A stretch of 64,000 bases of DNA, taken from contig OY997588.1 of assembly GCA_963921825.1 (NCBI GenBank), positions 55,994,803 to 56,058,802 on the forward strand, given 5' to 3'. Numbering within the stretch: the first letter of the stretch is position 1; each line of letters opens with the position of its first letter. Shown here piece by piece: positions 21,075 through 32,943 of the stretch. The notes under the pieces were generated by a model. The model had not been told where the DNA came from. It saw only the letters and a list, made by a program, of their open reading frames with translations, and made no database searches. The stretch is from Erodium maritimum (Eukaryota > Streptophyta > Magnoliopsida > Geraniales > Geraniaceae). Position numbers and translations under genes: made by a program.

Positions 21075-24000
21075 TATCACACCCCAAATTCAGTAAACCG
21101 AACTAGGGACGCGAACATTTAAAACATAAAACACTTGAGACCTGTTTTGAATAAAAACTCTGAAATTCCATTTAGTCATCAAAAATAATAGTATTTACAA
21201 TACAAAAACGTCCCAACAAGTGGACGAGGTACAATATCCGTCACTAGACTCAACAAAAGAAGACCAGACTCCGCTCCTAGCTCCACAAGCTTCAAGAGCT
21301 AACCTAGTCCGTCCGGTGATCAGTACCTGTAGGAAAAGCAGCTAGGGGTGAGCGTTCGCTCACCACCACGAATAACAAACTGACTACGGCATAATTAGCA
21401 GACAATGCCGGCAACACCAATAACAAAGTCAACACCGGGGAACACTGTCCCCAACCCAAGTACACTGACTGAACATACACCCACTGTTACCTTCTTTGAC
21501 CAACTCAACACTCTGACACGTAAAGTACACCCGACACAACGATCACGACCTCTTCCAAGGACTCAAAAGAAGGCTACGCAACACCAAACAAGATCACAAA
21601 GGATCGCACACCAAACAAGATCACAAAGGATCGCAAACCAGCTGTCAAGAACCATCTCTGTCTCTCGCCCTTTCCGATCTCAGTCGGGCCAGGCGGTCGA
21701 CCTGTCTCAGTAACATCTCTGTCCCTCGCCCTTTCCGATCCCAGTCGGTCCAGGCGGTCGACCTGTCTTACAACTTCTCTGTCCCTCGCCCTTTCCGATC
21801 CCAGTCGGTCCAAGCGGTCGACCTGTCTTACAACTTCTCCCGATCCCAGTCGGGGAGCTAGCCCACAACCTCTCCGCCTCTCCCGATCCCAGTCGGGAGG
21901 CTAGCTACACCACACAACCTCCACCATGATCAAGTAACCAAACACAATCACAAACAAAGTTCAACAACCAGTAACAACGCAGTTTCAACACTCACAGGCA
22001 CTCATGGCCATCCAAGACACCAACAGTAAAACACGGACTCAACAGCCCCACAGGCACTCACGGCCTCCCAAGGTACACCAACAGTAAAACACGGACTCAA
22101 CCGCCCCACAGGCACTTACGGCCTCCCAAGACACACAACAGTAAAGACATGGGTTCAACAACCCCACGGGCACTCATGGCCACCCAAGACTCCCCTAGTA
22201 AAGACACGGGTCCAACAATCCCACAGGCACTCACGGCCACCCAAAACACCAAAGGTAAAGACACGGGTTCAACAACCCCACGGGCACTCATGGCCACCCA
22301 AAACTCAACAATAATACACGCTCGCAACTTACCGAGACTCTAACTCGTAAGCCAACCAAAGAATGCTCGCAACCTCCCGAGACTCTAACTCGGTCAGGCC
22401 AGCCAAAACCCCAACAGTAAATACGGGCTCTCATGGCCACCCAAAACACAAATAATAACACGGGCTCTCATGGCCACCCAAGACTCAACAATAATACACG
22501 GACTCTCAAGGCTACCCAATACTCAACAATAATACACGGGCTCTCAAGGCCACCCAAGACACCAAATAATCAATCAACCTCCGGCTTAACCAAAGCCTCC
22601 AACAGTCCTAATATCAACAGTTTCACAATCAACCTCCGGGCATGGTCATATGCCTCCAGTAATTCTAATAACGCTAAGTTCTCTGCTCCTACGACACTAC
22701 TAAGTGTCACATGCTTTTCTCATAAACGCTACGTTCCCGTATCATGCATTTCTAATATTCGATAACCTACTTAACCCACGACACCCCGGTGTCACATGCA
22801 ATTCTACTGTTAACTTTCCCTAGTCAGGGCCGAGATCCGGCTACTTTTCCCTACCTTGTGCGTGTTCTCCCAAAAGCCAAACCACGAGCTCCGGTGATGA
22901 TCTCAGTCACTCATCCAGCTTTCCCTTGCCTCGGTCCGTGGCACGATCTAAAAGAACACAATTTAAAGGCACTTAACAACTTGCACGAGTAAACTGAAAA
23001 TCATTAAACTCGATGCCCAAACTTCTCCCCGACAATGTCGATCGCTCCCGAACTTCCCAACTACTCGACATTGTCGATAAGGGACCCGTCAAGGCCCGAT
23101 TCGCCCGACATGGCAAATCTACCCGGGTTTTGTAAATGCCCTTCCGGGGCTCCAAAAATTCCCGTTTTCGGTTTCTACGGTCTTAGAATAATTCAGGGGT
23201 CCCAATGTACTTGACTGAATCGAATTCCAACTCCCGAGTCAATTAATTTCCGTTTCAAGTTTCTAAAACCCGTTAAATGTAACTTTTCCAATTTAATTCC
23301 AATTTTCGATTCGGTTAAGGATAAATGGTCCGGGGAACGTTTTAAACCTCCCGAACACTAAACCCGAGCACCCGAGCACGTGGGCCCCACCCGACCTAAC
23401 TTGGCCGAGGTGATTTAGGCCATTTAGGGCCCGGCTCACCAAGGTGGTGGCTGGCCCTAGTCCCGGCTAGCCACCCCGAGGTCCGGCCGACCTCCACGAG
23501 GTCCGGCCAACCTCCGGCCAGCAGCCCACCGGCCTGGCCAACTCCGGCCAGCCCCCACAGGGTCCGGCCCAGCTCCGGCCAGCCCTTGCAAGGCTCGGCC
23601 AGCCACCAAACACGGTGGCCGGAGCTCCCCCGAGCCTCCAGTCACCGGAAAACGCTCCACTCTTTGGTCCAAACACCTCTAAAACGTCTCCAACACCTCC
23701 CCAACCTCCATGCAACCCTCAATCATTCATTTTAACAAAACCCTAGCTTTCCAAAATAAGCAAAACGATGATTGGGTTAGGTCTAACCAACGAGGAAGAC
23801 GAGGGGAAGACAAATGCTCCTTGCCTTGAGACGATCCAACGGCTCGATTCCTCCCAACCCTAACTTCTTTCTCCTTCTCTCTTCTTCTTCTTCTTCTTCT
23901 TCTTCTTCTCTCTCTAAACTCTCTCTTCCTCTTCTAAAACAACTAACTCTATTTTGTATTTTCTTTTCTTTTTTTTGTATAAGTGGCCGGCCACCCTTGC

Positions 24001-24481
24001 CCCCTCACCATTCATTTTCCCCCCAAAACCTACACCACCACTTGTTGGACAAGTGGCAAGGTGGGTCCCACACCTTTTGGAAAATATCTACTTGATATTT
24101 TCCAATCAGATTCGCGAAAATCGGACGTTTCGGGCCCCGAACGGGCACTTTTTCCAAGAAATTACGAGACTTGGCGGGCTACAAGGAAATGGCTCAACTA
24201 AGACCGTTGCGACGACGGCTAAGATTTTTGGCAGAACGGTCCTTGAATGGACCAAAACGTCGCTCGGTTGACTTTTCCAGCGAAAAGTCAACATTTCCCA
24301 AATTGATCAGAAAGTTTCCCTGAGTCCCCCGGAACTCACTTTGGTCAATAACGGGGTCAACTTAAGTCTGGTATGACACTCGGGGTCATTTTAGGTTCAC
24401 TTAACTGTCAGTCTAAAAAAAAAATTAAATTTTCCTGTTTTTCGTAGGTTTGACTGGCGTTGACCGGGAGTGGTTATTACA
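21075..24481 (-). repeat. Gypsy element LTR, left (3' LTR)
   Basis: 3407 bp. It ends TTATTACA at 24481. It begins TATCACACCCC where the other LTR has TGTCACGCCCC; both changes are G to A, as expected from cytosine deamination on the other strand. It contains a degenerate 57-bp array (about 21985-22312), GC-rich repeats (23460-23610) and a (TTC)n tract (23883-23913). Confidence 0.93.
21985..22312. repeat. Degenerate 57-bp array in Gypsy LTR, left
   Basis: About five to six units related to the array at 15007-15405 (GTAAAGACACGGGTTC and GGCACTCATGGCCACCC cores), with indels. The counterpart in the right LTR is about 28640-28970. A second set of shorter ACGGGCTCTCA repeats follows at 22420-22560. 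Confidence 0.85.
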
Positions 24482-24494
24482 ATCTACCCCCCTT
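24482..24494 (-). other. Polypurine tract of the Gypsy element
   Basis: Minus-strand AAGGGGGGTAGAT next to the 3' LTR. The sequence just upstream (minus) matches the usual 3' end of Gypsy chromovirus-type elements, so the pol deletion joined the end of gag to the original 3' terminus. Confidence 0.88.
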
Positions 24495-24540
24495 AAAGGA
24501 ATTTAGTCCGCGAAATTTAGGACAACGCCATATATGATAC

Positions 24541-26023
24541 AATAAATACGTACCCTGATAGGTCTCGTGGTAGGTGGGGGATCCTGGGGTCCGGGAGTCG
24601 GTAACTGCGTACATTCTCCCCTGCGAGGCCTGCTGCCTCTGACCCGGCGCACTGGCCGCTGAATACCCCTGACTCTGCTGCTGTCTCGGAATCGGTGCGC
24701 TCGTAGAAGGCTGTGACGGTCTGGACTGCTGACTCTGACGAGGACGACCCCGGGCGACTGTACTGTCCGCGACTGCTGCGGTCGCTGCGCTGACGTTGCC
24801 CTCGACGGCTCACGGCACCTCGCAGTGGTGTGCCCAACCCGGCCGCATCGGAAACATCCGGTCTCGTCGGCTCTCGACTCCGTGCCCTGGCCCGTACGGC
24901 TGGTCGCCGGCTGCGTCGTGGGCCCTCATTCCATCGGACACTCGCGACGGAGGTGGCCTCGCTGCCCGCAGGTATAGCACTTCGGCTCCCTCTCTGACGC
25001 GACTGGCCCAACTGATGCCACTGACCCCCGCTGTCTCGCTCCACCCTGATGAGGCGGTGGTCGGAAGAACCCCGTGGTCCTCTGTCTCCGCGAGTCTCGT
25101 GAGTCGGACGGCCCTGTAAAGTTGGTCGGCCGTTGTCGAACCTCGCGGGTGCTGGCCGCATCCCGGATCCCCTGCTCCACCGTCGCTGCGGTGTCCACGA
25201 GATCTGTATACTTCCGCAGTCTCAAGGCGAGAACCTGGTTCCGAATCCCCAGCCTCAATCCTCCCTGGAACCGCAGGCAGCAGTTCTGCTCGGTCATCAC
25301 CATCTCCGGCGCGAATCTGGCCAAAGCTGTGAACCTGGCCTCGTACCCTGCTACCGTCATCCCCTCCTGTTCCAAGTCTAGGAACTGCCGATGTCGCTCC
25401 AACCGTACCGACTCGGGAAAGTACTGTTCCAGAAAAACTGTCTGGAAGATGCTGTAGTCATAACCGACCATGTCCTTCACACGCCCCCACCAGTGGAATG
25501 CGCTATCTCTCAGCTGGTGGGCCGCGAAGGACACCCTGCAACGACCATCCTCGACACCCGATGTATCCAGGTCTCGCGTGACCTGCTCTAGCCACCTCTC
25601 GGCTAGGTCGGGGTTCGGCTCCCCGACAAATGTAGGTATCCCGAGCTTCAGGAAGTCTAGTAGTGCTCGGGATGTATGATCCTCTGTCTGAACGGCCCTC
25701 ACCGGGACCGCGGCTGCCTCTGGTGCTGGTAAAGCCGACTCTCGGCTGGCGATGACCGCCACCAAACTCTGGACTGTCCTGGTCAGCTCATCCAGGGCGG
25801 TCATAACTGGAGGGTCCGCGACTGGCGGAACACTGGGGGTGCCTGTAAACGGCCCCGCGTCGCTTCTTCTGTCTTCTCCGACAGGAGTGCCCTGGGCCTC
25901 CGCGTAGTCGGCGGGCTCAACGGTTGGCACCCTCCCCGGTGTCCCCGCTGACCGTCCCCGCCGGCCTCGCGTGGGCGCCTGATCCCGTGTTCCCGCTGCT
26001 CGTCCGCGTCTACCGCGAGCCAT
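24541..26023 (-). pseudogene. Gypsy gag with two zinc knuckles, interrupted
   Basis: Gag forms the particle. The likely start is the ATG at 26023 (MARGRRGR); an upstream in-frame ATG at 26098 adds 25 codons of doubtful value. A basic, Gly/Arg-rich N-terminus is followed by the retrotransposon gag domain (ERWLEQVTRDLDTSGV, FHWWGRVKDMVG, FLEQYFPES, FTALARFAPEMV), then knuckle 1 CYTCGQRGHLRREC and a TGA at 24926-24928. The same frame continues past the TGA to knuckle 2 CFRCGRVGHTTARC at about 24814-24856; a frameshift near 24760 then leads to a tail with GRMYAVTDSRTP. One C-to-T change (CGA to TGA) would explain the stop. No protease follows. Confidence 0.88.
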
Positions 26024-27713
26024 AGTCAGTATCCTCTGCACGGATACACACAAACGTTCAGTTTGCGAACTTAAATAAAGACAACAGTTCAAACACACTA
26101 ACGTTCACACGGTCTACGCTTACTCCAACGTACTTGTTACTAAACGCCACACCGTTCACGCTAATCATAATTTAATTATAATAACACGTAGGCGGAACCT
26201 CAAATTTAACCACACAAACGTACACCAAGCCCTCATCCAGTGCTTTATGCACTTACTTATAACTTTCCGCAACCAAACCAGTGTTCGCTACTCGTCCCTT
26301 GCGGGAAAAGTAGTAAAGGGGATGAGTGTTATGCTCACCTCCACGGACACCCGTTCGATTATGGCATACTAGTAACGCACCAAAGACTTACCACTCTAGT
26401 CAGGGCAAACCACCATCACAAACTGAAGCCAAATATCTCACCGCCCATGCTAACAACACCTCAAATCAGTAAAACGCCATTGCTCGCGCTATTAAAGCCT
26501 TAAGCATATTAATATGTAAGCGAAAAACTCAACGCCAACCCAACCGTGCACCAGGCCTACGGCATCTACAACCCACAACCGCGAACCCAATCACGCAAAA
26601 TCAACGCTAAAACTGCACGAACGTGAACCGAGTCACACAACCGCAAAACTAAACGCACAATGAAACAAAAAAGACCAAAGAAAAATTAAAGACGGCTCGC
26701 TGGAGCAGGCCGGCACACGAACCGGGTCGTGCCACCTTCCGGGACGGTAACCTGGCCCTGCCGGGCCACATGCCGTGCCGGCGACCAAACCCTGCCGGGC
26801 CTCCTACCGGGCCGGCGTCCAACCCTTGCCGGATCCCATACCGGGCCGGCGTCCTGCCCTTGTCGGACCCCCTTCCGGGCCGGCGTCCTGCCCTTGCCGG
26901 ACCCCATTCCGGGCCGGCGTCCTACCCTTGCCGGACCTCATTCCGGGCCGGCAGCCAGCTCATGCCGTGTCCCGTTCCGGGCCGGCAGCCAGCTCCTGCC
27001 GTGCCCCGTTCCGGGCCGGCAGCCAGTTCCTGCCACTCCACCTACCGTGTCAAATCAGTGACTCATATCTCGTGGCGATGATGATTTTTTCCCTACTTAC
27101 ACCCGCTGTGTCTACCCTAGGGTATTCGTAACTTTACCGGCTAATAACGACCCGTCCGCTAGTACGTTGCGGACAAACGACCACCCAACACATAACACAG
27201 TAGGGCAACTAAAAACCGACCTCAGTCATAAGCCAACACGGCCAAAAACAACACAATCACACTAACCCCCGCTCACCGGCCAACCAAAGACGAACCTTGC
27301 CCATCGGGCCAACCAAAATCAAACATACGCCCCAGGGCCAATCAAGTTTAAAACACACACGCCCACGGCGTCAAACAAATCAAAACATGCCCACCGGGCC
27401 TACCAATTCCAAAATTTCCCCCTTTTTGTTTTAAAACTTCAGACTTGACATCACGCGGTCACAACCCGGTCCAGGCGTCCCCGAACTACGTTGTACCGTC
27501 TTGATGTCAGCACCGTCACGTTCAACTACATGAGCGCTCCTGAGTCGACCCGCGACAGCTTAAAAACGTTTCAAGCAGCAACAACAATCAGCAAGACAGC
27601 AATAAGACACTGCACATACACACAAACCCAACAAGGACTCATAACACTACGGGTCTACACTGACTCGCCCCTCCCCACCTAATTGACGGACAGTCCGAGG
27701 TGTGAAACCTCGA
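26024..27713 (-). other. Gypsy element leader
   Basis: About 1.7 kb between primer site and gag, without credible genes. It contains the 34-bp GC-rich array at 26775-27045. Frames read through that array on both strands are artefacts of its low complexity. Confidence 0.75.
26775..27045. repeat. 34-bp GC-rich tandem array, about 8 units
   Basis: GGGCCGGCG recurs at 26809, 26843, 26877 and 26911 and then, as GGGCCGGCA, at the same spacing to about 27013. Each unit also has CTTGCCGGACC or a variant. It is strongly rich in CCGG sites. It lies in the leader of the gag-only element. Confidence 0.93.
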
Positions 27714-27725
27714 GCTCTGATATCA
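27714..27725 (-). other. Primer binding site of the Gypsy element
   Basis: Minus-strand TGATATCAGAGC, one mismatch from the initiator tRNA-Met site TGGTATCAGAGC, three bases inside the 5' LTR end at 27729. Confidence 0.85.
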
Positions 27726-27728
27726 AGC

Positions 27729-30700
27729 TGTCACGCCCCAAATTCAGTAAACCGAACTCGGGACGCGAACATTTAAAACATAAAACACTTGAAACCTGTT
27801 TTGAATAAAAACTCTGAAATTCCATTTAGTCATCAAAAATAATAGTATTTACAATACAAAAACGTCCCAACAAGTGGACGAGGTACAGTATCCGTCACTA
27901 GACTCAACAAAAGAAGACAAGACTCCGCTCCTAGCTCCACAAGCTTCAAGAGCTAACCTAGTCCGTCCGGTGCTCAGTACCTGTAGGAAAAGCAGCTAGG
28001 GGTGAGCATTCGCTCACCACCACGAATAACAGCCTGACTACGTCATAATTAGCAGACAATGCCGGAAACTCCAATAACAAAGTCAACACCGGGGAACACT
28101 GTCCCCAACCCAAGTACTCTGACTGAACATACACCCATTGTTACCTTCTTTGACCAACTCAACACTCTGACACGTAAAGTAGACCCGAATGACGATCACG
28201 ACCTCTTCCAAGGACTCAAAAGAAGGTTACGCAACACCAAACAAGATCACAAAGGATCGCACACCAAACAAGATCACAAAGGATCGCAAACCAGCTGCCA
28301 AGAACCATCTCTGTCTCTCGCCCTTTCCGATCTCAGTCGGGCCAGGCGGTCGACCTGTCTTAGTAACCTCTCTGTCCCTCACCCTTTCCGATCCCAGTCG
28401 GTCCAGGCAGTCGGCCTGTCTTACAACTTCTCTGTCCCTCGCCCTTTCCGATCCCAGTCGGTCCAGGCGGTCGACCTGTCTTACAACTTCTCCCGATCCC
28501 AGTCGGGGAGCTAGCCCACAACCTCTCCGCCTCTCCCGATCCCAGTCGGGAGGCTAGCTACACCACACAACATCCACCATGATCAAGTAACCAAACACAA
28601 TCACAAACAAAGTTCAACAACCAGTAACAACGCAGGTTCAACACTCACAGGCACTCATGGCCATCCAAGACACCAACAGTAAAACACGGACTCAACAGCC
28701 CCACAGGCACTCACGGCCTCCCAAGGTACACCAACAGTAAAACACGGACTCAACCGCCCCACAGGCACTTACGGCCTCCCAAGACACACAACAGTAAAGA
28801 CACGGGTTCAACAACCCCACAGGCACTCATGGCCACCCAAGACTCCCCCAGTAAAGACACGGGTCCAACAACCCCAAAGGTTCTCACGGCCACCCAAAAC
28901 ACCAAAGGTAAAGACACGGGTTCAACAACCCCACGGGCACTCATGGCCACCCAAAACTCAACAATAATACACGCTCGCAACTTACCGAGACTCTAACTCG
29001 TAAGCCAGCCAAAGAATGCTCGCAACCTCCCGAGACTCTAACTCGGTTAGGCCAGCCAAAACCCCAACAGTAAATACGGGCTCTCATGGCCACCCAAAAC
29101 ACAAATAATAACACGGGCTCTCATGGCCACCCAAGACTCAACAATAATACACGGACTCTCAAGGCCACCCAAGACTCAACAATAATACACGGGCTCTCAA
29201 GGCCACCCAAGACACCAAATAATCAATCAACCTCCGGCTTAACCAAAGCCTCCAACAGTCCTAATATCAACAGTTTCACAATCAACCTCCGGGCATGGTC
29301 ATATGCCTCCAGTACTCCTAATCTCGATAAGTTCGCAATCAACCTTCGGGCATGGTCATATGCCTCCAGTAATTCTAATAACGCTAAGTTCTCTGCTCCT
29401 ACGACACTACTAAGTGTCACATGCTTTTCTCATAAACGCTACGTTCCCGTATCATGCATTTCTAATATTCTATAACCTACTTAACCCACGACACCCCGGT
29501 GTCACATGCAATTCTACTGTTAACTTTCCCTAGTCAGGGCCGAGATCCGGCTACTTTTCCCTACCTTGTGCGTGTTCTCCCAAAAGCCAAACCACGAGCT
29601 CCGGTGATGATCTCAGTCACTCACCCAGCTTTCCCTTGCCTCGGTCCGTGGCACGATCTAAAAGAACACAATTTAAAGGCACTTAAGTACTTGCACGAAT
29701 AAACTGAAAATCATTAAACTCGATGCCCAAACTTCTCCCCGACAATGTCGATCGCTGCCGAACTTCCCAACTACTCGACATTGTCGATAAGGGACCCGTC
29801 AAGGCCCGATTCGCCCGACATGGCGAATCTGCCCGGGTTTTGTAAATGCCCTTCCGGGGCTCCAAAAATTCCCGTTTTCGTTTCTACGGTCTTAAAATAA
29901 TTCAGGGGTCCCAATGTACTTGACCGAATCGAATTCCGACTCCCGAGTCAATGAATTTCCGTTTCAAGTTTCTAAAACCCGTTAAATGTAACTTTTCCAA
30001 TTTAATTCCAATTTTCGATTCGGTTAAGGATAAATGGTACGGGGAACGTTTTAAACCTCCCGAACACTAAACCCGAGCACCCGAGCACGTGGGCCCCACC
30101 CGACCTAACTTGGCCGAGGTGATTTAGGCCATTTAGGGCCCGGCTCACCAAGGTGGTGGCTGGCCCTAGTCCCGGCCAGCCACCCCGAGGTCCGGCCGAC
30201 CTCCACAAGGTCCGGCCAGCCTCCACGAGGTCCGGCCAACCTCCGGCCAGCAGCCCACCGGCCTGGCCAACTCCGGCCAGCCCCCACAGGGTCCGGCCCA
30301 GCTCCGGCCAGCCACCAAACACGGTGGCCGGAGCTCCCCCGAGCCTCCGGTCACCGGAAAACGCTCCACTCTTCGGTCCAAACAACTCTAAAATGTCTCC
30401 AACACCTCCCCAACCTCCATACAACCCTCAATCATTCATTTTAACAAAACCCTAGCTTTCCAAAATAAGCAAAACGATGATCGGGTTAGGTCTTACCAAC
30501 GAGGAAGACGAGGGGAAGACAAATGCTCCTTGCCTTGAGATGATCCAAGGGCTCGATTCCTCCCAATCCTAACTTCTTTCTCCTTCTCTCTTCTTCTTCT
30601 TCTTCTTCTCTCTCTAAACTCTCTCTTCCTCTTCTAAAACAACTAACTCTATTTTGTATTTTTTTTTGTAAGTGGCCGGCCACCCTTGCCCCCTCACCAC

Positions 30701-31169
30701 TCATTTTCCCCCCAAAACCTACACCACCACTTGTTGGAAAAGTGGCAAGGTGGGTCCCACACCTTTTGGAAAATATCTACTTGATATTTTCCAATCAGAT
30801 TCGCGAAAATTGGACGTTTCGGGACCCGAACGAGCAATTTTTCCAAGAAATTATGAGACTTGGCGGGCTACAAGGAAATGGCTCAACTAAGACCGCTGCG
30901 ACGACGGCTAAGCTTTTTGGCAGAACGGTCCTCGAATGGACCAAAACGTCGCTCGGTTGACTTTTCCAGCGAAAAGTCAACATTTCCCAAATTGATCAGA
31001 AAGTTGCCCTGAGTCCCCCGGAACTCACTTTGGTCAATAACGGGGTCAACTTAAGTCCGGTATGACACTCGGGGTCATTTTAGGTTCACTTAACTGTCAG
31101 TCTAAAAAAAATTTAAATTTTCCTGTTTTTCGCAGGTTTGACTGGCGTTGACCAGGAGTGGTTATTACA
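27729..31169 (-). repeat. Gypsy element LTR, right (5' LTR)
   Basis: 3441 bp, from TGTCACGCCCC to GGTTATTACA, followed by GCCAT. It keeps the expected TG...CA ends that the left copy has partly lost. Confidence 0.94.
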
Positions 31170-31174
31170 GCCAT
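31170..31174. repeat. Target site duplication of the Gypsy element, right
   Basis: GCCAT; joins with 21069 to restore the uninterrupted MULE sequence. Confidence 0.93.
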
Positions 31175-31587
31175 GTTATCAGCTGGAGTGCTTTAAAATT
31201 TCAAGTTTGTGCTGAATATTTTCCAGACAGTGGGTAATTAAAGACTTGAGTTTTTTTTGTGAACAATGAACATTAGCTACTTCTGATTACTTTATGTAGA
31301 GCTTGTGTCTCACCATCACTTGTGCCTAATACCATTTGCACAAGTGAAAATGGTATTTAAAAGTAGAATGAAGTGTCTTGTGGACAATGGATTTGATTCA
31401 TGTTTGGTTAGGACCTGAAAAGTTTGAGCTTTAGGCTTTTATAGTTGAGGTTCAAGTCTTTTAATCTGCTGATTTTAGCTTGTAAGAGACCAATCATGTC
31501 AAAGACATGGTGTTTTCTTTTTCAATGTTTGATTACTCATTCTTGTCGTTGAAGTCATATTTTGATTAAATTGTTTATAATGTGCAG

Positions 31588-31738
31588 AGGAGACTCTGGT
31601 GTCTTTACAGTGAAGTACTGTGAGCTGGAGCTACAAGGCTTGGACGTAAGAACATACATGACTCCAAGTGATGTCACTTTATATCGGAAAAAGTTGTGTA
31701 CTTATGTGGCACTGTCTTTCAAGCATTTCTTAGATTAA
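31588..31738 (+). pseudogene. ULP-like (C48 cysteine peptidase) C-terminal exon
   Basis: After an acceptor (TGTGCAG, ending 31587) a frame reads GDSGVFTVKYCELELQGLDV and ends in a TAA at 31736. It fits the C-terminal part of Ulp1-type SUMO peptidases, where the motif is normally GDCGVF with the catalytic Cys. Here the Cys codon is a Ser codon. Earlier exons with His and Asp were not recognised in 31175-31587. ULP-like genes travel inside some plant MULEs, which fits the location. The loss of Cys suggests an inactive protease, if it is expressed at all. Confidence 0.6.
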
Positions 31739-32145
31739 CTGAACATTATTACATAGAACCATGTTTGGATGTGAACGTTTATGATTCTGCTTTTGGATGT
31801 TTGGATGTGAACCTTTAATTATGTGGTTGAAACATTTTGCTAGCATAAGAGAATAACGGTAAGTAGTGTGGATGGATTAGAAATAATACTAGTTTTTTTT
31901 CTCTCAAGATGATTGTGTCCTACTTGTGATTCCATGAATTCAGTCTTTAATGGTGAATTGAATTGATGTCTGGCAAAGAGAGGCAGCATGAACAAGAGAG
32001 CTTTAATCATTCTCTTCCTTTAACTTTATAAACAATATGGTTTCACTTTCAAATTCTTTTTCAAATTCACAATTCACAAAAGCTTCAAGGTGGACATTCA
32101 TGGATGCTCCACTTTCTGTAACAAGCCATCACCATAACATAAACA

Positions 32146-32312
32146 AGATCTCAGAATATTCCAAGATCTCATACATATTTCAAGATCTCAGAATATTTAA
32201 AGATCTTAGAAACATTTCAAGATCTCAGAATATTTCAAGATCTCAGAAATATTTCAAGATCTCAGAATATTTCCAGATCTTAGAAGTAGTTCAAGATCTC
32301 AGAATATTGAAG
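32146..32312. repeat. Second AAGATCTCAGAATATTTC array
   Basis: Eight or nine units like those at 20053-20225, same orientation, more often with AATATTTC than AAATATTTC. Between the two arrays a ~25-bp segment TTTTGCTAGCATAAGAG also occurs twice (about 20289 and 31838). Confidence 0.9.
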
Positions 32313-32668
32313 CAAACATATCTGCTAAACATATAAACGCTAGTAACATTAATATTTTAAACTCTCGACAAAACATGTTTCATAAACATTTAACCATTTA
32401 ACTAAATAAAGGCTGATCAACTAACATGTGGTCTGCCACATCTACAACCAAATAAAATATTGTCTTAAACTTTTTATCCAAAAGAGAATAGCGCTTCATA
32501 AACAAGACTAGTCTTTTCCATTTCCTCGAGTAGCCCTTCATTTTCCTAACCGTGAAGCAGCCTGTGGAAAATGAAACCACACATGATGTCAACTCTGAAG
32601 ATAATATTTCTCATATGTATATGCAAATTAACAATTCTTAATTTGCAATTTCTATGTTATGAGGAAGG

Positions 32669-32671
32669 TAA
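32669..32671. repeat. Harbinger target duplication, left
   Basis: TAA, repeated at 34990-34992. TAA/TTA is the standard 3-bp target of PIF/Harbinger elements. Confidence 0.8.
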
Positions 32672-32935
32672 GAGCAAGCACAACAGAACGGCCCCGCTCC
32701 CCGCGCCATCGCGTTCGCTGGCCGTTCGGCTGTGGAGGCGGAAAAACACGGTCCCGCTCCCCATTCTCTCGCTCCCGCTCCCCTTGCACCGCTCCCGCTC
32801 CCCTCTCGCTGGTCGAGCGCGCTGGACGCGTCGTCGCGCCGTCTCTTGCGCTGCAGCGTGTGGTGTCGCCACGTGTCCCGACCGTTGGCACTAACGGCTA
32901 GTTTTTTTTTAATTCAAAAAGCAACTAAAAACCCC

Positions 32936-32943
32936 TATAAATA
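32936..32943 (+). promoter_or_regulatory. Likely TATA box of the Harbinger ORF1 gene
   Basis: TATAAATA followed by a pyrimidine-rich leader (CTCTCCTCTC). It lies about 490 bp upstream of the proposed start codon, with a candidate intron at 33200-33402 (CAG/GTAAG to TTATCAG) in the 5' untranslated part. Confidence 0.6.

Larger units (their letters stand above)
21075..31169 (-). mobile_element. Gag-only Gypsy element with 3.4-kb LTRs
   Basis: 10,095-bp element on the minus strand: LTRs 21075-24481 and 27729-31169, primer site 27714-27725, gag 24926-26098, polypurine tract 24482-24494, duplication GCCAT. The internal region is only 3247 bp, shorter than either LTR, and holds gag but no protease, RT, RNase H or integrase. 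This is the structure described for TR-GAG type non-autonomous plant elements. The LTRs differ by several indels (a 57-bp unit present only on the right near 29310; a ~25-bp block present only on the left near 23580), so it is older than Copia copy B. Confidence 0.93.

Noticed and set aside
26729-27131. Overlapping Pro/Gly/Arg-rich open frames
   Set aside because: Created by the 34-bp GC-rich array in a retrotransposon leader; open in several frames at once.
32652-32901. Arg-rich frames on both strands near the left end of the Harbinger element
   Set aside because: GC-rich subterminal repeat sequence (GCTCCC units), not coding.
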